DNA of 64,000 bases from Marinomonas piezotolerans (GCF_003362755.1 NZ_QKRA01000009.1:62001-126000), one strand, 5' to 3'. Positions 17,494-28,141 are shown, numbered from the stretch's first letter. The notes: a model not told the origin generated them from the sequence alone. Translations and numbers: made by a program.

Positions 17494-18828
17494 TTATGCT
17501 TCTTCACTCTCTTCTGCGTTTGCAGCAGGAGCGTCTGGCTTAATAGCGTCTTCGTAACTTAACGTTACTTCAGTAATCTTCGCGCTTTCAAGCAGTTTAT
17601 CAACAACTTGCTCTTCAAGTACAGCAGATTGAACTTGAGCTAACTGCTCTTTGTTATTCAAGTAGTACTCAACAACTTGCTGTGGTTCTTGGTATGCCTG
17701 AGCCATTTCTTCTAAGAACGCACGAACTCTGTCATCTTCTACTTTCAATTCGTTCGTTTGGATCACTTCTGAAATCAAAAGACCCAATTTTGCACGCTTA
17801 GTCGCTTCTTCAGAAAACAACTCAGCCGGCAACTGAGACGCGTCAAAACCTTCCGCCCCACCGAACTGCTGTGCTGCTTGTTTACGAAGACCATCTACTT
17901 CCTGATCAACCAAAGCAGAAGGTACTTCTACTGGGTTAAGCGCAACCAATTGATCAAACAAAGAGTTTTTCAATTTTGCTTTAACCGCTTGATTAAGCTC
18001 ACGCTCCATGTTTTTTTGAACTTCAGTACGAAGACCAGCAAGCGTTGCGTCTTCCATACCAAACTTACCAGCAAACTCATCATTCAGCTCTGGAAGCTCT
18101 TGCTCTTCGACTGCATGAGCAGTGATTTTAAATGTCGCTTCTTTACCAGCCAAATGCTCAGCTTGATATTCTTCAGGGAAGTTGACAGTAATTGTACGTT
18201 CTTCACCCGCTTTAATACCTTCTACGCCTGACTCAAAACCTGGAATCATAGTATTAGAGCCAATCACCAACTTATGACCTTGAGCCGCACCACCTTCAAA
18301 TGCCTCATCACCTAGGAAGCCTTCGAAGTCGATGGTCACTTGATCGCCGTCTTTCGCTTCGCGGTCAACTGAGACCCAATCGGCATTTTGCTTACGAAGC
18401 GTTTCAAGCATCGTGTCAACATCAGCTTCAGTCACTTCTGAAATAACACGTTTTACTTCAATTCCTGAAGCATCAGCCAACTCGATGGTTGGGTAAACTT
18501 CTACCTTAGCAACAAACTCAAGGTCAGCGCCTTCAGCAATGTTTTTTGGTTCGATTGAAGGCATCCCTGCTGGCTGAATCGACTCAGCTTGAATTGCTTC
18601 AACGTATGCATCACGCATGATCTGCTCTACAGCTTCCATACGGATACCTGGACCAAAACGCTTTTTAACAACGCTTACGGGCACCTTGCCTTTACGGAAA
18701 CCATCAATACGAACAGTCTTAGCTGTTTTAGCTACTTCTGAGCTAACTTTTTCATCGATACGTGCAGCAGGAACGCTAATAGTAAGAACGCGTTCAATTG
18801 GAGACGTTGTCTCTACAGAAACTTGCAT
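17494..18828 (-). CDS. tig: Trigger factor
   Basis: Ribosome-bound chaperone and peptidyl-prolyl isomerase that meets nascent chains at the exit tunnel; 444 residues. The N-terminal ribosome-binding domain contains the GFRKGKVP signature at about residues 44-51. The FKBP-type isomerase domain spans about 150-245 (VTIDFEGFLGDEAFEGG), and the C-terminal helical arms follow. A short acidic, alanine-rich tail (PDAPAANAEESEEA) ends the protein. It is the first gene of the tig-clpP-clpX-lon-hupB-ppiD block, just downstream of tRNA-Arg. Confidence 0.97.
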   Translation of the reverse strand: MQVSVETTSPIERVLTISVPAARIDEKVSSEVAKTAKTVRIDGFRKGKVPVSVVKKRFGPGIRMEAVEQIMRDAYVEAIQAESIQPAGMPSIEPKNIAEGADLEFVAKVEVYPTIELADASGIEVKRVISEVTEADVDTMLETLRKQNADWVSVDREAKDGDQVTIDFEGFLGDEAFEGGAAQGHKLVIGSNTMIPGFESGVEGIKAGEERTITVNFPEEYQAEHLAGKEATFKITAHAVEEQELPELNDEFAGKFGMEDATLAGLRTEVQKNMERELNQAVKAKLKNSLFDQLVALNPVEVPSALVDQEVDGLRKQAAQQFGGAEGFDASQLPAELFSEEATKRAKLGLLISEVIQTNELKVEDDRVRAFLEEMAQAYQEPQQVVEYYLNNKEQLAQVQSAVLEEQVVDKLLESAKITEVTLSYEDAIKPDAPAANAEESEEA

Positions 18829-18937
18829 AAAACTTCCTCTTGGGAACGTGCTTCATTTGTTGACGCCGCCGCGACGAATCACGACTTACTTTAAAACTCA
18901 GCCAACAAGACTAAAAATTAATATGTAATAAAGTAGG

Positions 18938-19014
18938 TGGCGCGCCTGAAGGGATTCGAACCCCTGACCGTCCGCTTAGAAGGCGGATGCTCTATCCGAC
19001 TGAGCTACAGGCGC
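18938..19014 (-). tRNA. tRNA-Arg (TCT)
   Basis: A 77-base tRNA with encoded CCA. The acceptor stem GCGCCTG/CAGGCGC is perfect, the anticodon arm TCCGC-CTTCTAA-GCGGA gives anticodon TCT, which reads AGA, and the T arm is GGTTCGAATCC. It lies 109 bp upstream of tig on the same strand. Confidence 0.97.
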
Positions 19015-19082
19015 AAACTCTTCATCACAATTTGTGACGCGCTATTATAGGGAAGGAATAATAATCGTCAACTGATAGGAAT

Positions 19083-19105
19083 AAAAAAGCCCAGCAAAGC
19101 TGGGC
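19083..19105 (-). terminator. Intrinsic terminator after the 24-residue ORF, upstream of tRNA-Arg
   Basis: A 7-bp perfect stem GCCCAGC/GCTGGGC with loop TTT is followed on the minus strand by TTTTTTAT. On the plus strand it is followed by As, so it works only for a minus-strand transcript arising between here and yihY. Confidence 0.85.
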
Positions 19106-19160
19106 TAAAAAGATATTGTGTGACAAAACGTCACTAAGAACTGAGAATGGCGCTAGATAT

Positions 19161-19235
19161 CTAGTCACTCATCAGTACAAATATCACAAAAGGAACGAGA
19201 TAAATAATAGCCCACTCAATACTATTTCGCAACAT
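19161..19235 (-). CDS. Possible 24-residue membrane peptide
   Basis: The 338-bp gap between tRNA-Arg and yihY contains a minus-strand ORF of 24 codons. Charged N-terminal residues (MLRNSIEW) are followed by a hydrophobic helix (AIIYLVPFVIFVLM) and a short acidic end. A minus-strand terminator begins 56 bp past its stop, so something is transcribed here in that direction. Weak points are the shortness, which allows a chance ORF, and a poor ribosome binding site (AGG about 9 bases before the ATG). A non-coding RNA ending at the terminator is the main alternative. Confidence 0.35.
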   Translation of the reverse strand: MLRNSIEWAIIYLVPFVIFVLMSD

Positions 19236-19352
19236 TAAAGGGCCTAATTCCCCATGCTTGCACTATTTATGTGCGGAGACCGTTTTTCTTACACAATAGA
19301 ACATCTTTGCAATCTCTTATAGACTAAAAGCATCGCTAAATTGGAGTAGCCC

Positions 19353-20204
19353 ATGCACATGAAAAGTGCCCCAAAAGTCGCCTTACAAACACTTCAGCTC
19401 ATCAAGCTTGTCTGGCTTCGCGCTAAAAGACATTCGGTATCACTCCGAGCTGCACACCTCACACTTGCATCATTACTTGCCGCTGTCCCAATTATTACAA
19501 TTGTATTTGGAATTTTAAGACTTACGCCAGCCATGGTAGAAATGCAGGACGCATTCGTACAGTTCGTCGAGCAACACCTAGCGCCCGGCAGTAGTGATAC
19601 GGTTATCCCGTATCTATTGTCTTTTTCAGAGCAGGCTAAAAACCTACCTGCGGCAGGTATCGCTACTTTAATTTTAACCGCACTACTATTACTGAATAGC
19701 TTCGAAGGGTCAGTACAAGCCATTTGGCGAGTAAAAAGAAAAAGAAAAATCCGCGAGCGCCTTTTAATCTATTGGGCAATACTTACTTTAGGCCCTTTAT
19801 TGCTAGCAGTAGTAATGAGTTTGTATGGAACAATACTATCGTATGAACTTAAAGGTGTTGAACTTCCGAGTGTTCTATCAAGCATTTTTGGCTTTGGTAG
19901 TTATATCATCTACTTTTTACTGATTTTTACGATCAACTTTCTCGTACCGAATGCTGAAGTCACACTCAAACTCACTGCGATCAGTGCATTTTTTGGCGGA
20001 CTAGGCATCAGTGTTTTAAATGTCATTTTTGGCAACTTCGCAAACTTCTTTGCTAATTATCAAGTGGTATACGGTACATTTGCGGCCCTCCCTATTTTTC
20101 TCATATGGCTGCAGTCTACTTGGTTGATAATCCTATTATCAGTCAGCCTTAACGCGACGCTGCATAAATTGAATCGCAAAGATCAAAACCATGAGTTAGA
20201 ATGA
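19353..20204 (+). CDS. YihY/BrkB-family inner membrane protein
   Basis: A 283-residue polytopic membrane protein of the YihY family, whose physiological role is unsettled. (It was once called ribonuclease BN; that activity belongs to another protein.) Six hydrophobic segments are visible at about residues 31-55, 88-112, 132-155, 170-190, 200-225 and 238-262. The family stretch SLRAAHLTLASLLAAVPIIT lies at about 29-48. The start at 19353 has GGAG 8 bases upstream; an ATG two codons later is possible. It is followed after 32 bp by the phosphoribosyltransferase gene. Confidence 0.88.
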   Translation: MHMKSAPKVALQTLQLIKLVWLRAKRHSVSLRAAHLTLASLLAAVPIITIVFGILRLTPAMVEMQDAFVQFVEQHLAPGSSDTVIPYLLSFSEQAKNLPAAGIATLILTALLLLNSFEGSVQAIWRVKRKRKIRERLLIYWAILTLGPLLLAVVMSLYGTILSYELKGVELPSVLSSIFGFGSYIIYFLLIFTINFLVPNAEVTLKLTAISAFFGGLGISVLNVIFGNFANFFANYQVVYGTFAALPIFLIWLQSTWLIILLSVSLNATLHKLNRKDQNHELE

Positions 20205-20236
20205 ACGGTCAAACTTCTTAGAAATACACAAACAAC

Positions 20237-20785
20237 ATGCATAATATCGACGAACTAAACGCTATTTTTAGCGATTCAGATTGCTTAATAACCGAAGCAG
20301 AGTTAAACGCAGCCATTGACAATATGGCCGCTGACATCTCCGAAGATCTCTCTGACAAACTTCCTATCGTAGTTTGTGTGATGAATGGAGGACTACTCCC
20401 GACTGCTGCATTACTGAAACGCCTTCAATTTCCGTTGGAGCTAGATTATGTTCATGCTAGCCGCTATGGCATGGAAACATCGGGCAATTCCCTGCAATGG
20501 ACAAAGTTTCCACAATCAGATTTTAGCGACCGAAATGTACTGATTGTTGATGACATTTTCGACCAAGGACACACCCTTGAAGCGATCATAAAATGGTTTG
20601 AAACAAGTGGTGCAAAGAACGTTTACTCCGCTACCATTATCAACAAAGTACACGATAGAAAAGTAACTATGCGCCCTGACTATAACGGTTTAGACGTGGA
20701 GGATCGCTTTCTATTTGGCTTCGGTATGGACTATCAAGGATATTTTCGCAACTTGCAGGGCATATACGCTATAAAAGAGCAATAG
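20237..20785 (+). CDS. Hypoxanthine-guanine phosphoribosyltransferase
   Basis: A 182-residue purine salvage enzyme that converts hypoxanthine or guanine plus PRPP to IMP or GMP. The PRPP-binding signature VLIVDDIFDQGHTLEA (about residues 96-111) is intact. The N-terminal half has VVCVMNGGLLPTAALLKRL, and the C-terminal DRFLFGFGMDYQGYFRN matches the end of this subfamily. The base specificity is taken from the closest family I recognise, not proven. It probably shares a transcript with yihY and ends at a terminator facing sthA. Confidence 0.85.
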   Translation: MHNIDELNAIFSDSDCLITEAELNAAIDNMAADISEDLSDKLPIVVCVMNGGLLPTAALLKRLQFPLELDYVHASRYGMETSGNSLQWTKFPQSDFSDRNVLIVDDIFDQGHTLEAIIKWFETSGAKNVYSATIINKVHDRKVTMRPDYNGLDVEDRFLFGFGMDYQGYFRNLQGIYAIKEQ

Positions 20786-20813
20786 CGCCGTCCTGCGACC
20801 ATAAAAGTGACAC

Positions 20814-20839
20814 AAAAAAGGCGCCTACAGCGCCTTTTT
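20814..20839. terminator. Bidirectional terminator between the purine salvage gene and sthA
   Basis: AAAAAGGCGC (20815-20824) and GCGCCTTTTT (20830-20839) around a 5-base loop, with A- and T-tracts on both sides, lie between convergent genes. Confidence 0.9.
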
Positions 20840-20856
20840 CAATTCGACCGGCTTGA

Positions 20857-22251
20857 TTAAAAAACTCGATTGAAGCCATTTAGTGCGGCAACTCGATAGG
20901 CCTCAGCCATCGTCGGGTAGTTAAAGGTCGTATTCAAGAAATACTTGAGCGTATTAAGCTCGCCAGGCTGTTTCATGATCGCTTGACCGATATGAACAAT
21001 CTCAGACGCTTGGTCACCAAAGCAATGAATACCAAGTATTTCCAAACTTTCACGGTGGAATAATATCTTTAACATCCCTACCGCTTCTCCAGTAATTTGA
21101 GCGCGAGCTGTGTTCTTGAAGAAGGCCCGACCAACCTCATAAGGCACTTTCTCTGCTGTAAGCTCAGCTTCAGTTTTACCGACAGAAGAAATTTCAGGAA
21201 TCGTGTAAATACCAGTCGGAACTTCAGAAATGAAATGCCCACCCTCTAATCCAAGCATATTTGCAGCGACAGAACGACCTTGGTCATAGGCAGCGCTAGC
21301 AAGGCTAGGCCAACCAATGACATCACCCGCAGCATAAACATTTTCAACAGCAGTCTGGTAAGTATCATTAACCGCAAGCTGTCCACGTGAGTTTGTCTCT
21401 AGACCTATATTTTCCAAACCTAGACTACTCGTGTTACCAGAACGACCATTACAAAATAATAAGGCATCTGCGCGAAGCTTTTTGCCCGACATCGTCTGCA
21501 TGACTACGCCCCGATCATTCGTCTCAACAGATTCGAATGTTTCGTTATGACGAATCAAGATTCCTCCATCACGTAGGTGATAGCTTAAAGCATCTGTAAT
21601 TTCGTCATCTAAAAAGCTAAGAAGCTTTTTAGCTGGATTAATTAGTTCTACCCTTACCCCTAAGCCACAAAATATTGACGCATACTCACAACCAATCACT
21701 CCTGCACCGTAAATAATGAGTGACCTTGGAGTATGGCTTAGAGTTAGGATGCTATCAGAGCAGTAAATTCTAGGGTGAGTAAAATCAATATTTGCTGGCC
21801 TATAAGGACTAGAACCCGTAGCAATTACCACTTTATCGGTAACAATCTCTTCTGGTCCCTTCTCATAGGTATTCACTTCAATCGTATTGGCATCTTTAAA
21901 CCGACCCAAGCCAAAATAAACGTCTATTCTATTACGCGCATAGTACTCTGTACGACCCAACACCTGCTTATCAATTACTCTATTAGCGCGCTCTAACACC
22001 TTGGGAAATGAGAACCAACGCGGTTCACCAATGTCTCGGAACATCGGGTTAGTATTAAAAGCGATAATCTCCTTCACAGCGTGACGCAAAGCCTTAGAGG
22101 GAATAGTCCCCAGATGCGTACAACTACCGCCAACACGGGGGCTTGCCTCAATCACCGCAACTCGTTTGCCTGCCTTAGCAGCATTCATAGCTGCCCCTTC
22201 GCCAGCAGGGCCTGTGCCAAGTACTACGACGTCATAATGCCTAGTCGTCAT
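20857..22251 (-). CDS. sthA: Soluble pyridine nucleotide transhydrogenase
   Basis: A 464-residue FAD enzyme that passes hydride between NADPH and NAD+ in the cytoplasm, normally lowering excess NADPH. The FAD motif [18 protein letters not shown] is at about residues 12-29 and the NAD(P) motif [17 protein letters not shown] at about 182-198. The segment [16 protein letters not shown] shows the mark of SthA: only one cysteine remains where related lipoamide dehydrogenases have a redox pair. The C-terminal dimer domain contains the [18 protein letters not shown] end. It starts 17 bp after nqrM on the same strand and may be read with the maturation genes. Confidence 0.96.
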   Translation of the reverse strand: MTTRHYDVVVLGTGPAGEGAAMNAAKAGKRVAVIEASPRVGGSCTHLGTIPSKALRHAVKEIIAFNTNPMFRDIGEPRWFSFPKVLERANRVIDKQVLGRTEYYARNRIDVYFGLGRFKDANTIEVNTYEKGPEEIVTDKVVIATGSSPYRPANIDFTHPRIYCSDSILTLSHTPRSLIIYGAGVIGCEYASIFCGLGVRVELINPAKKLLSFLDDEITDALSYHLRDGGILIRHNETFESVETNDRGVVMQTMSGKKLRADALLFCNGRSGNTSSLGLENIGLETNSRGQLAVNDTYQTAVENVYAAGDVIGWPSLASAAYDQGRSVAANMLGLEGGHFISEVPTGIYTIPEISSVGKTEAELTAEKVPYEVGRAFFKNTARAQITGEAVGMLKILFHRESLEILGIHCFGDQASEIVHIGQAIMKQPGELNTLKYFLNTTFNYPTMAEAYRVAALNGFNRVF

Positions 22252-22268
22252 AAGTTATTTATCCTCGT

Positions 22269-22502
22269 TCATTTAGTTGCGTCATAATATTGATCGTCTG
22301 ATGCGGCATTGGCTTGCGCTCGCTTTGTTTCTTTTTCACATTTACCTTTGTCGCCGCCGCAAATATCACAAGCGACTTCCATGCCAAGAGCACTCATTCC
22401 ACCACAAGAACCAGATATTGGTTTACGGCCCATCAATACACCGACCGCCATGGCAGTAACCACCACGATCATACAAACAAAAACTACTAATAAAGTTGTC
22501 AT
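22269..22502 (-). CDS. nqrM: Na+-NQR maturation protein NqrM
   Basis: A 77-residue protein of the NqrM (formerly DUF539) family, needed for assembly of the sodium-pumping NADH:quinone oxidoreductase, probably by delivering iron to its NqrD/E iron centre. One transmembrane helix spans about residues 3-23, followed by the conserved cysteine pattern SGSCGG and CDICGGDKGKCE (about 31-56). It lies 19 bp after apbE at the end of the nqr gene cluster, the usual place. Confidence 0.94.
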   Translation of the reverse strand: MTTLLVVFVCMIVVVTAMAVGVLMGRKPISGSCGGMSALGMEVACDICGGDKGKCEKETKRAQANAASDDQYYDATK

Positions 22503-22521
22503 AATAAACTCCCCTCACCGC

Positions 22522-23538
22522 CTAGTTTTCAACGTAAGGAGCAAATGCACTAGAGTACTGCTCCTTAAAGCCAAAATCTTCTTTCACCAACATGTAAGCG
22601 GCAATATCATTGTCTTCAGCAAATTCCAAGCCCTGCTCAGGCCCAAGAACTGTGATCGCTGTTGCTAACCCATCTGCACGGGTCGTATTCGAATCCACAA
22701 CTGTTACAGAGACCAACCGATGCGTTATAGGCTTCCCAGTTGTTGGATCAATTGTATGTGAATAACGAACACCATTTTTCTCAAAATAATTCCGGTAGTC
22801 TCCTGATGTTGCTATTGCTACATTGTCCGCTTCTATAATCCGTTGTGCAATATTATGTCCACCCGCTGGAGCTTCGACACCAATATGCCACTTTTTACCA
22901 TCCAACTTGAAACCTGAAACCCGAATTTCACCACCCACTTCTACTAGAAAATCAGTTACGCCGGAAGCCGTGAGAGTTCGGGCCACCTCATCAACACCAA
23001 ACCCTTTAGCAATCGAGGATAAGTCAACATAAACATCAGTCGCTTTCGATAACTCCCGATCTTCAAGAGATATATGCTGAAAGCCAACTTTATTCTTTGC
23101 CTCTTCTATATCGGCCTCGCTCGGCACCGTGTCCTTATGCTCCCCTGGACCAAACCCCCAAAGATTTACAAGTGGACCGACTGTAACATCGTATTTACCG
23201 TCCGTAATCTTACTCAGCTCCAATGCTTCACCCAAAACATAAGCCATTTCATCCGTAACCCTTACAGAGGAGCCTGCTGGCAGTTTATTAAACAGTGACA
23301 ACTCAGAGTTTGGGTCATAAGTCGACATAAGCTTATTTACGTGAATCAATGTCTCGTCAACATCTGCCTTAAGGGACTCACGATCAGGAGAACTGGCGTT
23401 TGTAACATACTTAACCGTATAGGTAGTACCCATGGTGGGGCCAGAGAAACTAACAAGCTCAGGGGAAAAAGAAACGGCTTTAAAAAGAATCGTGACCAAA
23501 ATAACGGCCACTAAAAGGAGCAAAAACTTATTTCTCAT
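22522..23538 (-). CDS. apbE: FAD:protein FMN transferase ApbE
   Basis: A 338-residue periplasmic flavin transferase that attaches FMN to threonines of NqrB and NqrC. The start at 23538 is preferred because AGG lies at the right distance; an ATG 18 bases earlier is possible. A hydrophobic N-terminal helix (about residues 4-22) has no lipobox cysteine, so the protein is probably membrane-anchored, not a lipoprotein. Family signatures are FSGPTMGTTYTVKY (about 32-45), DLSSIAKGFGVDEVA (about 170-184), DFLVEVGGEIRVSG, and GDYRNYFEKNGVRYSHTIDP with the catalytic region. The target motifs SGAT are present in NqrB and NqrC of this operon. Confidence 0.95.
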   Translation of the reverse strand: MRNKFLLLLVAVILVTILFKAVSFSPELVSFSGPTMGTTYTVKYVTNASSPDRESLKADVDETLIHVNKLMSTYDPNSELSLFNKLPAGSSVRVTDEMAYVLGEALELSKITDGKYDVTVGPLVNLWGFGPGEHKDTVPSEADIEEAKNKVGFQHISLEDRELSKATDVYVDLSSIAKGFGVDEVARTLTASGVTDFLVEVGGEIRVSGFKLDGKKWHIGVEAPAGGHNIAQRIIEADNVAIATSGDYRNYFEKNGVRYSHTIDPTTGKPITHRLVSVTVVDSNTTRADGLATAITVLGPEQGLEFAEDNDIAAYMLVKEDFGFKEQYSSAFAPYVEN

Positions 23539-23570
23539 AGAAACCTGCTGACGCATTTAGGTAGGAAAAC

Positions 23571-23595
23571 AAAGACCCACATGATGTGGGTCTTT
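23571..23595 (-). terminator. Terminator-like hairpin between nqrF and apbE
   Basis: An 11-bp stem AAAGACCCACA/TGTGGGTCTTT with a 3-base loop lies 14 bp after the nqrF stop. On the minus strand it is followed by GTTTTCC. It may end most nqrA-F transcripts and reduce expression of apbE and nqrM. Confidence 0.6.
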
Positions 23596-23608
23596 GGTTT
23601 AATCTATA

Positions 23609-24835
23609 CTAGCCACCAAAGTCATCAAGAAGAATATTCTCTTTCTCGACACCTAGGTCTTCCAGCATTTTTATAACAGACTGGTTCATCATCGGAGGCC
23701 CACACATGTAGAACTCACAATCTTCAGGCGCAGGATGATCTTTCAGATAATTTTCATACAAGACATTGTGAATAAAGCCTGTCTTACCTTCCCAGTTATC
23801 TTCTGGCTGAGGATCTGAAAGTGCCAAATGCCACTCAAAGTTTTCATTCTCTTCTTCTAGCTTATCGTACTCTTCAGAGTAAAAAGCTTCACGTAAGCTA
23901 CGAGCACCGTACCAAAAAGAAATCTTACGCTTGGAATTTAAGCGCTTAAGTTGATCAAAGATATGTGATCGCATTGGTGCCATACCTGCACCACCGCCTA
24001 CAAAGACCATTTCAGCATCAGTATCCTTGGCGAAAAACTCCCCGAAAGGTCCGTATACCTTAATCTTGTCACCTGGCTTCAAGCTAAACACATATGAGGA
24101 CATTTGACCCGGAGGAACATCATCTTTACCCGGAGGTGGAGAAGCAATACGAATGTTGAATTTAACAACACCCTTTTCTTCTGGGTAGTTCGCCATTGAG
24201 TAGGCACGAATAATTGGCTCATCAACTTTAGAAACAAATTTCCAAAGATTAAAGTGATCCCAATCACCGCGATACTCTTCCTGAATATCGAAGTCTTTGT
24301 AATTCACCGTATGAGCAGGGGCTTCTAACTGGACATAACCACCCGCTCGGAAATCAACATTCTCACCTTCAGGTAAGCGCAGAGTTAATTCTTTGATGAA
24401 AGTAGCTACATTAGGATTGGATTCAACAGTACAATCCCAAGCTTTAACACCAAAGACCTCTTCTGGAACTTCCACATCCATGTCTTGCTTAACAGACACC
24501 TGACAAGAAAGGCGATACCCTTCTTTTTCTTCTCTGCGATTAAAATGAGATTGCTCAGTTGATAGCATAGAGCCACCACCTGTCAAAACCTTACATTTAC
24601 ATTGCGCGCAAGTACCACCACCACCACATGCTGATGATAAGAAAATACCGCTATTTGCCAGCGTTTGCAGGAGCTTTCCACCTGCCGGCGCTGTGACCTC
24701 TTTTTCACCATTAATACGGATTGTTACATCACCACTACTTACTAGGCGAGCACGGGCGAACAATATAATCGCCACCAATGCCAGCACAATAGCAGTAAAC
24801 ATCACAACACCTAGAATAATTGTATCTAAGTCCAT
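23609..24835 (-). CDS. nqrF: Na+-NQR subunit F (NADH dehydrogenase, 2Fe-2S, FAD)
   Basis: A 408-residue subunit where NADH is oxidised on the cytoplasmic side. Order: an N-terminal transmembrane anchor (about residues 6-27); a plant-type ferredoxin domain with iron ligands in [14 protein letters not shown] (about 69-82) and a later cysteine in RLSCQVSV near 113; an FAD-binding domain with [11 protein letters not shown] (about 210-220); and an NADH-binding domain with [15 protein letters not shown] near 275. The final cysteine-containing stretch [13 protein letters not shown] is also intact. It is the last core gene of the nqr operon. Confidence 0.97.
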   Translation of the reverse strand: MDLDTIILGVVMFTAIVLALVAIILFARARLVSSGDVTIRINGEKEVTAPAGGKLLQTLANSGIFLSSACGGGGTCAQCKCKVLTGGGSMLSTEQSHFNRREEKEGYRLSCQVSVKQDMDVEVPEEVFGVKAWDCTVESNPNVATFIKELTLRLPEGENVDFRAGGYVQLEAPAHTVNYKDFDIQEEYRGDWDHFNLWKFVSKVDEPIIRAYSMANYPEEKGVVKFNIRIASPPPGKDDVPPGQMSSYVFSLKPGDKIKVYGPFGEFFAKDTDAEMVFVGGGAGMAPMRSHIFDQLKRLNSKRKISFWYGARSLREAFYSEEYDKLEEENENFEWHLALSDPQPEDNWEGKTGFIHNVLYENYLKDHPAPEDCEFYMCGPPMMNQSVIKMLEDLGVEKENILLDDFGG

Positions 24836-24877
24836 GCTAGTTTAACCTTTTATCTTGGTTGTCTAACTGTGCAGCTA

Positions 24878-25486
24878 CTAAAGCTGCACACCAGAAAATG
24901 ACATAAAGCCTAAGCTCATCAAACCTACAGTGATGAACGTGATGCCCAGACCACGCAATCCTGCTGGCACATCTGAGTATTTTAGCTTTTCACGGATACC
25001 TGCAAGCGCAGCAATCGCTAATGCCCAACCGACACCAGCACCCACACCGTAAACCACACTCTCTCCGAAGTTGTAGTCACGCTCCACCATGAACAGTGAT
25101 GCACCCATAATGGCACAGTTCACTGTAATCAAAGGCAAAAATACACCTAAAGCAGCGTATAACGCAGGCATATACTTATCTAAAGTCATTTCCAAAATCT
25201 GAACCAACGCAGCAATTACGCCAATATAGCTCAGCAAGCCCAAGAAACTTAGATCAACATTCGGTAAACCGGCCCAATCTAAGGCACCTTCTTTAAGAAG
25301 ATTCTGATAAAGCAAGTTGTTGACTGGAACCGTAATCGCCAAAACAACAACAACAGCAATCCCTAGACCAATCGCGGTCTCTACTTTCTTGGACAATGCC
25401 AAGAAAGTACACATGCCTAGGAAAAAGGCCAATGCCATGTTTTCAACGAAAACAGCTTTAATGAATAGGCTAATAAAGTGTTCCAT
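24878..25486 (-). CDS. nqrE: Na+-NQR subunit E
   Basis: A 202-residue integral membrane subunit with six predicted helices. It is paired with NqrD, and together they hold a membrane iron centre on the electron path. The beginning [20 protein letters not shown] and the cysteine segments [10 protein letters not shown] (about residue 26) and [11 protein letters not shown] (about 120) are family hallmarks. It abuts nqrD with no gap. Confidence 0.97.
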   Translation of the reverse strand: MEHFISLFIKAVFVENMALAFFLGMCTFLALSKKVETAIGLGIAVVVVLAITVPVNNLLYQNLLKEGALDWAGLPNVDLSFLGLLSYIGVIAALVQILEMTLDKYMPALYAALGVFLPLITVNCAIMGASLFMVERDYNFGESVVYGVGAGVGWALAIAALAGIREKLKYSDVPAGLRGLGITFITVGLMSLGFMSFSGVQL

Positions 25487-26149
25487 TTAGAGTGCCTCCT
25501 GAGAACGAGAGTTCGCCACAATTTTAAACTCTGGCTCTTCAACTTGCTCTTTCTTGTACGCGCGCAACGCCCAGATAACTAAACCAATCACGAAGAATGC
25601 ACTAGGAGGAAGCAACATCAAACCATTAGGCTGGTACCAGCCACCATTTTGGACAGTTTCAAATACTGGGTAACCAAACAATTTACCTGCACCCAATAGC
25701 TCACGGAAGAAGGCCACAACGATCAACATTGCACTGTACCCCAAACCATTACCGATACCGTCAAGGAAACTCATACCTGGACCGTTTTTCATTGCAAAGG
25801 CTTCAGCACGACCCATTACGATACAGTTCGTAATAATCAAACCGACAAATACTGAAAGCTGCTTACTAATTTCAAAGGCAAACGCTTTTAGTACTTGGTC
25901 CACTACAATCACAAGAGAAGCGATGATAATCATTTGTACAATGATACGAATGCTGCTTGGGATATAGTTACGAATAATCGCAATAAAAAAGTTAGAAAAT
26001 GCCGTTACTGCGATAACAGCCATCGACATTACCAGACTTACTTGCAAACTACTGGTTACAGCCAACGCAGAACAGATACCTAAGATCTGAAGTGCGATTG
26101 GGTTATTTGCTAAAATGGGCCCAAATAGAACCTTTTTTACATCAGACAT
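25487..26149 (-). CDS. nqrD: Na+-NQR subunit D
   Basis: A 220-residue integral membrane subunit homologous to NqrE in inverted topology. The [20 protein letters not shown] stretch near residue 15 and [15 protein letters not shown] near 105 carry the cysteines expected for the iron centre. Six hydrophobic segments are visible. It starts 2 bp after nqrC and touches nqrE. Confidence 0.97.
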   Translation of the reverse strand: MSDVKKVLFGPILANNPIALQILGICSALAVTSSLQVSLVMSMAVIAVTAFSNFFIAIIRNYIPSSIRIIVQMIIIASLVIVVDQVLKAFAFEISKQLSVFVGLIITNCIVMGRAEAFAMKNGPGMSFLDGIGNGLGYSAMLIVVAFFRELLGAGKLFGYPVFETVQNGGWYQPNGLMLLPPSAFFVIGLVIWALRAYKKEQVEEPEFKIVANSRSQEAL

Positions 26150-26151
26150 GA

Positions 26152-26949
26152 TTACACTCCTTCGCTACGTAGCTCAGCAAGGAAAGGACCAAACCCTTCG
26201 CTACCCAACCAGTATTGAACTAGATTCGTCACACCGCGGCTTGTCAAAGTCGCACCGGAAAGACCATCTATCTGATGATCTGCTTGAGGGCTGTTAGGAT
26301 CAACCGAGCCCTTAACAAGGCCAATTACTGCTTTACCTTCTTCGTTGTAAACTTCTTTGCCTTCCCACAACGCTTTCCAGTTCGGGTTGTCAACTTCACC
26401 ACCTAGCCCAGGGGTTTCACCTTGCTGGTAGAAGCCGAAGCCCACAACCGTAGAGTAATCGTTTTCCAATGCCATAAAGCCATACATCGTTGACCAAAGG
26501 CCGTAACCATGAACAGGAAGGATGATACGAGCTTTAGCATCTTCATCTTTCACGATGTAAACCGTAGCAAACTTCGCTCGACGTTTAATACCTGCAGGAT
26601 CATTACCACCCTTCAAAGATGTCGATAAAGCTGGATCTTTTGCAGCAGCCTGTTGAACGTACGAATCAACATTAACGCCTGCTTCTTTAAGCTCAGCCTC
26701 TGTCGCAAAGCGACCAGTATTAAGATTCACAAGACGCTTTTCAACGGTCGCGAATACTTCATCAACACTTTCACCTGGCTGAAGCATTTGCGCAGCAGCG
26801 AGGATGTTACGTTTACGATCTAAGTCTCGGTTTTCTTGTTGAATAGGCTTAAGCCCTACAGCCGCACCTGCAACAAAAACAGAACACACCAAACACAGCG
26901 CAACGGCAACAATGATGGTTCTTTGGATGCTATCATTATTACTAGACAT
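26152..26949 (-). CDS. nqrC: Na+-NQR subunit C
   Basis: A 265-residue subunit with one N-terminal transmembrane helix (about residues 12-32) and a periplasmic FMN-binding domain. The covalent FMN attachment site is in [12 protein letters not shown] near residue 235, the SGAT[LV]T motif recognised by ApbE. I chose the ATG at 26949, not 27009, because [20 protein letters not shown] is the family-like start; it overlaps the end of nqrB by 8 bases. Confidence 0.96.
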   Translation of the reverse strand: MSSNNDSIQRTIIVAVALCLVCSVFVAGAAVGLKPIQQENRDLDRKRNILAAAQMLQPGESVDEVFATVEKRLVNLNTGRFATEAELKEAGVNVDSYVQQAAAKDPALSTSLKGGNDPAGIKRRAKFATVYIVKDEDAKARIILPVHGYGLWSTMYGFMALENDYSTVVGFGFYQQGETPGLGGEVDNPNWKALWEGKEVYNEEGKAVIGLVKGSVDPNSPQADHQIDGLSGATLTSRGVTNLVQYWLGSEGFGPFLAELRSEGV

Positions 26950-28138
26950 TACGAGCAATCCTCCGTTTGATGTTTGCTTGCACGACAAAGTGGTCAATAA
27001 ACGGGGCAAACAGGTTAGCGAATAAAATTGCTAACATCATCCCTTCTGGGTATGCAGGGTTTACCACACGAATCAACACAACCATGACACCAATTAGTGC
27101 ACCGTAGAACCACTTACCACGATTCGTCATTGATGCAGATACAGGGTCAGTCGCCATGTACATCATGCCGAATGCAAAACCACCCATAACCAAATGCCAG
27201 TACCAAGGTGTTGAAAACATTGGGTTGGTATCAGAGCCAATTGAATTAAACAGCAAGGATGTGGCCACCATGCCTAACATAACGCCAGCCACAATTCGCC
27301 ATGCGGCAATACGCATAATCAATAACGCACCACCACCAATCAAAATCGCCAGTGTGGATGTTTCACCCATTGACCCTTGAACAAAACCAAAGAACGCATC
27401 TGTCCAAGACGCAGTAATTCCGGCTGTGCCATCTGCTGCAGCTTGGCTCAGCATCGTCGCACCGGAAAACCCATCGACCGCAGTCCAAACACCATCACCA
27501 GACATTGAAGCTGGGTACGCGAAGAATAGAAACGCACGGCCTGCTAGCGCTGGGTTTAGGAAGTTTTTACCTGTACCGCCAAAAACCTCTTTACCTAGCA
27601 CCACACCAAAAGTGATACCTAAAGCGACCTGCCATAAAGGGATAGTGGGTGGAAGAGACAGAGAAAACAAAATAGAAGTAACAAAGAAGCCTTCGTTGAC
27701 CTCGTGCTTACGCACAGCGGCAAACAACACTTCCCAGAAGCCACCCACTACAAAGACTGTCAAATAGACAGGTAGAAAGTGTAACGCCCCGTAGATCATA
27801 TTGTCCCATACACTGCTAGCGTCATAGCCTGACAATGCACCAATAACTCCCTGGCGCCACGTATCTGCTGGGGCAACACCCATCACATCCATCGCGGTGT
27901 TAGCTTGGAAGCCAATGTTATACATCCCAAAGAACATAGCTGGGAACGTACACATCCAAACTAAAATCATGATCCGCTTCATGTCAACCGCATCTCGAAC
28001 GTGCGAGCCGCCTTTTGTAACATGATTTGGACGATAAAAGATGGTATCTACCGCTTCGTAAAGCGCATACCACTTTTCATATTTACCGCCTGAGTGAAAT
28101 TCAGGCTCCATTTTATCGAGAATATTTCTAAGACCCAT
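26942..28138 (-). CDS. nqrB: Na+-NQR subunit B
   Basis: A 398-residue integral membrane subunit that holds covalent FMN and riboflavin and is central to quinone reduction and sodium transport. The FMN attachment motif [11 protein letters not shown] lies near residue 228. The N-terminus [20 protein letters not shown] and many hydrophobic segments match the family. It starts 3 bp after nqrA and overlaps nqrC. Confidence 0.97.
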   Translation of the reverse strand: MGLRNILDKMEPEFHSGGKYEKWYALYEAVDTIFYRPNHVTKGGSHVRDAVDMKRIMILVWMCTFPAMFFGMYNIGFQANTAMDVMGVAPADTWRQGVIGALSGYDASSVWDNMIYGALHFLPVYLTVFVVGGFWEVLFAAVRKHEVNEGFFVTSILFSLSLPPTIPLWQVALGITFGVVLGKEVFGGTGKNFLNPALAGRAFLFFAYPASMSGDGVWTAVDGFSGATMLSQAAADGTAGITASWTDAFFGFVQGSMGETSTLAILIGGGALLIMRIAAWRIVAGVMLGMVATSLLFNSIGSDTNPMFSTPWYWHLVMGGFAFGMMYMATDPVSASMTNRGKWFYGALIGVMVVLIRVVNPAYPEGMMLAILFANLFAPFIDHFVVQANIKRRIARNV

Positions 28139-28141
28139 GGG

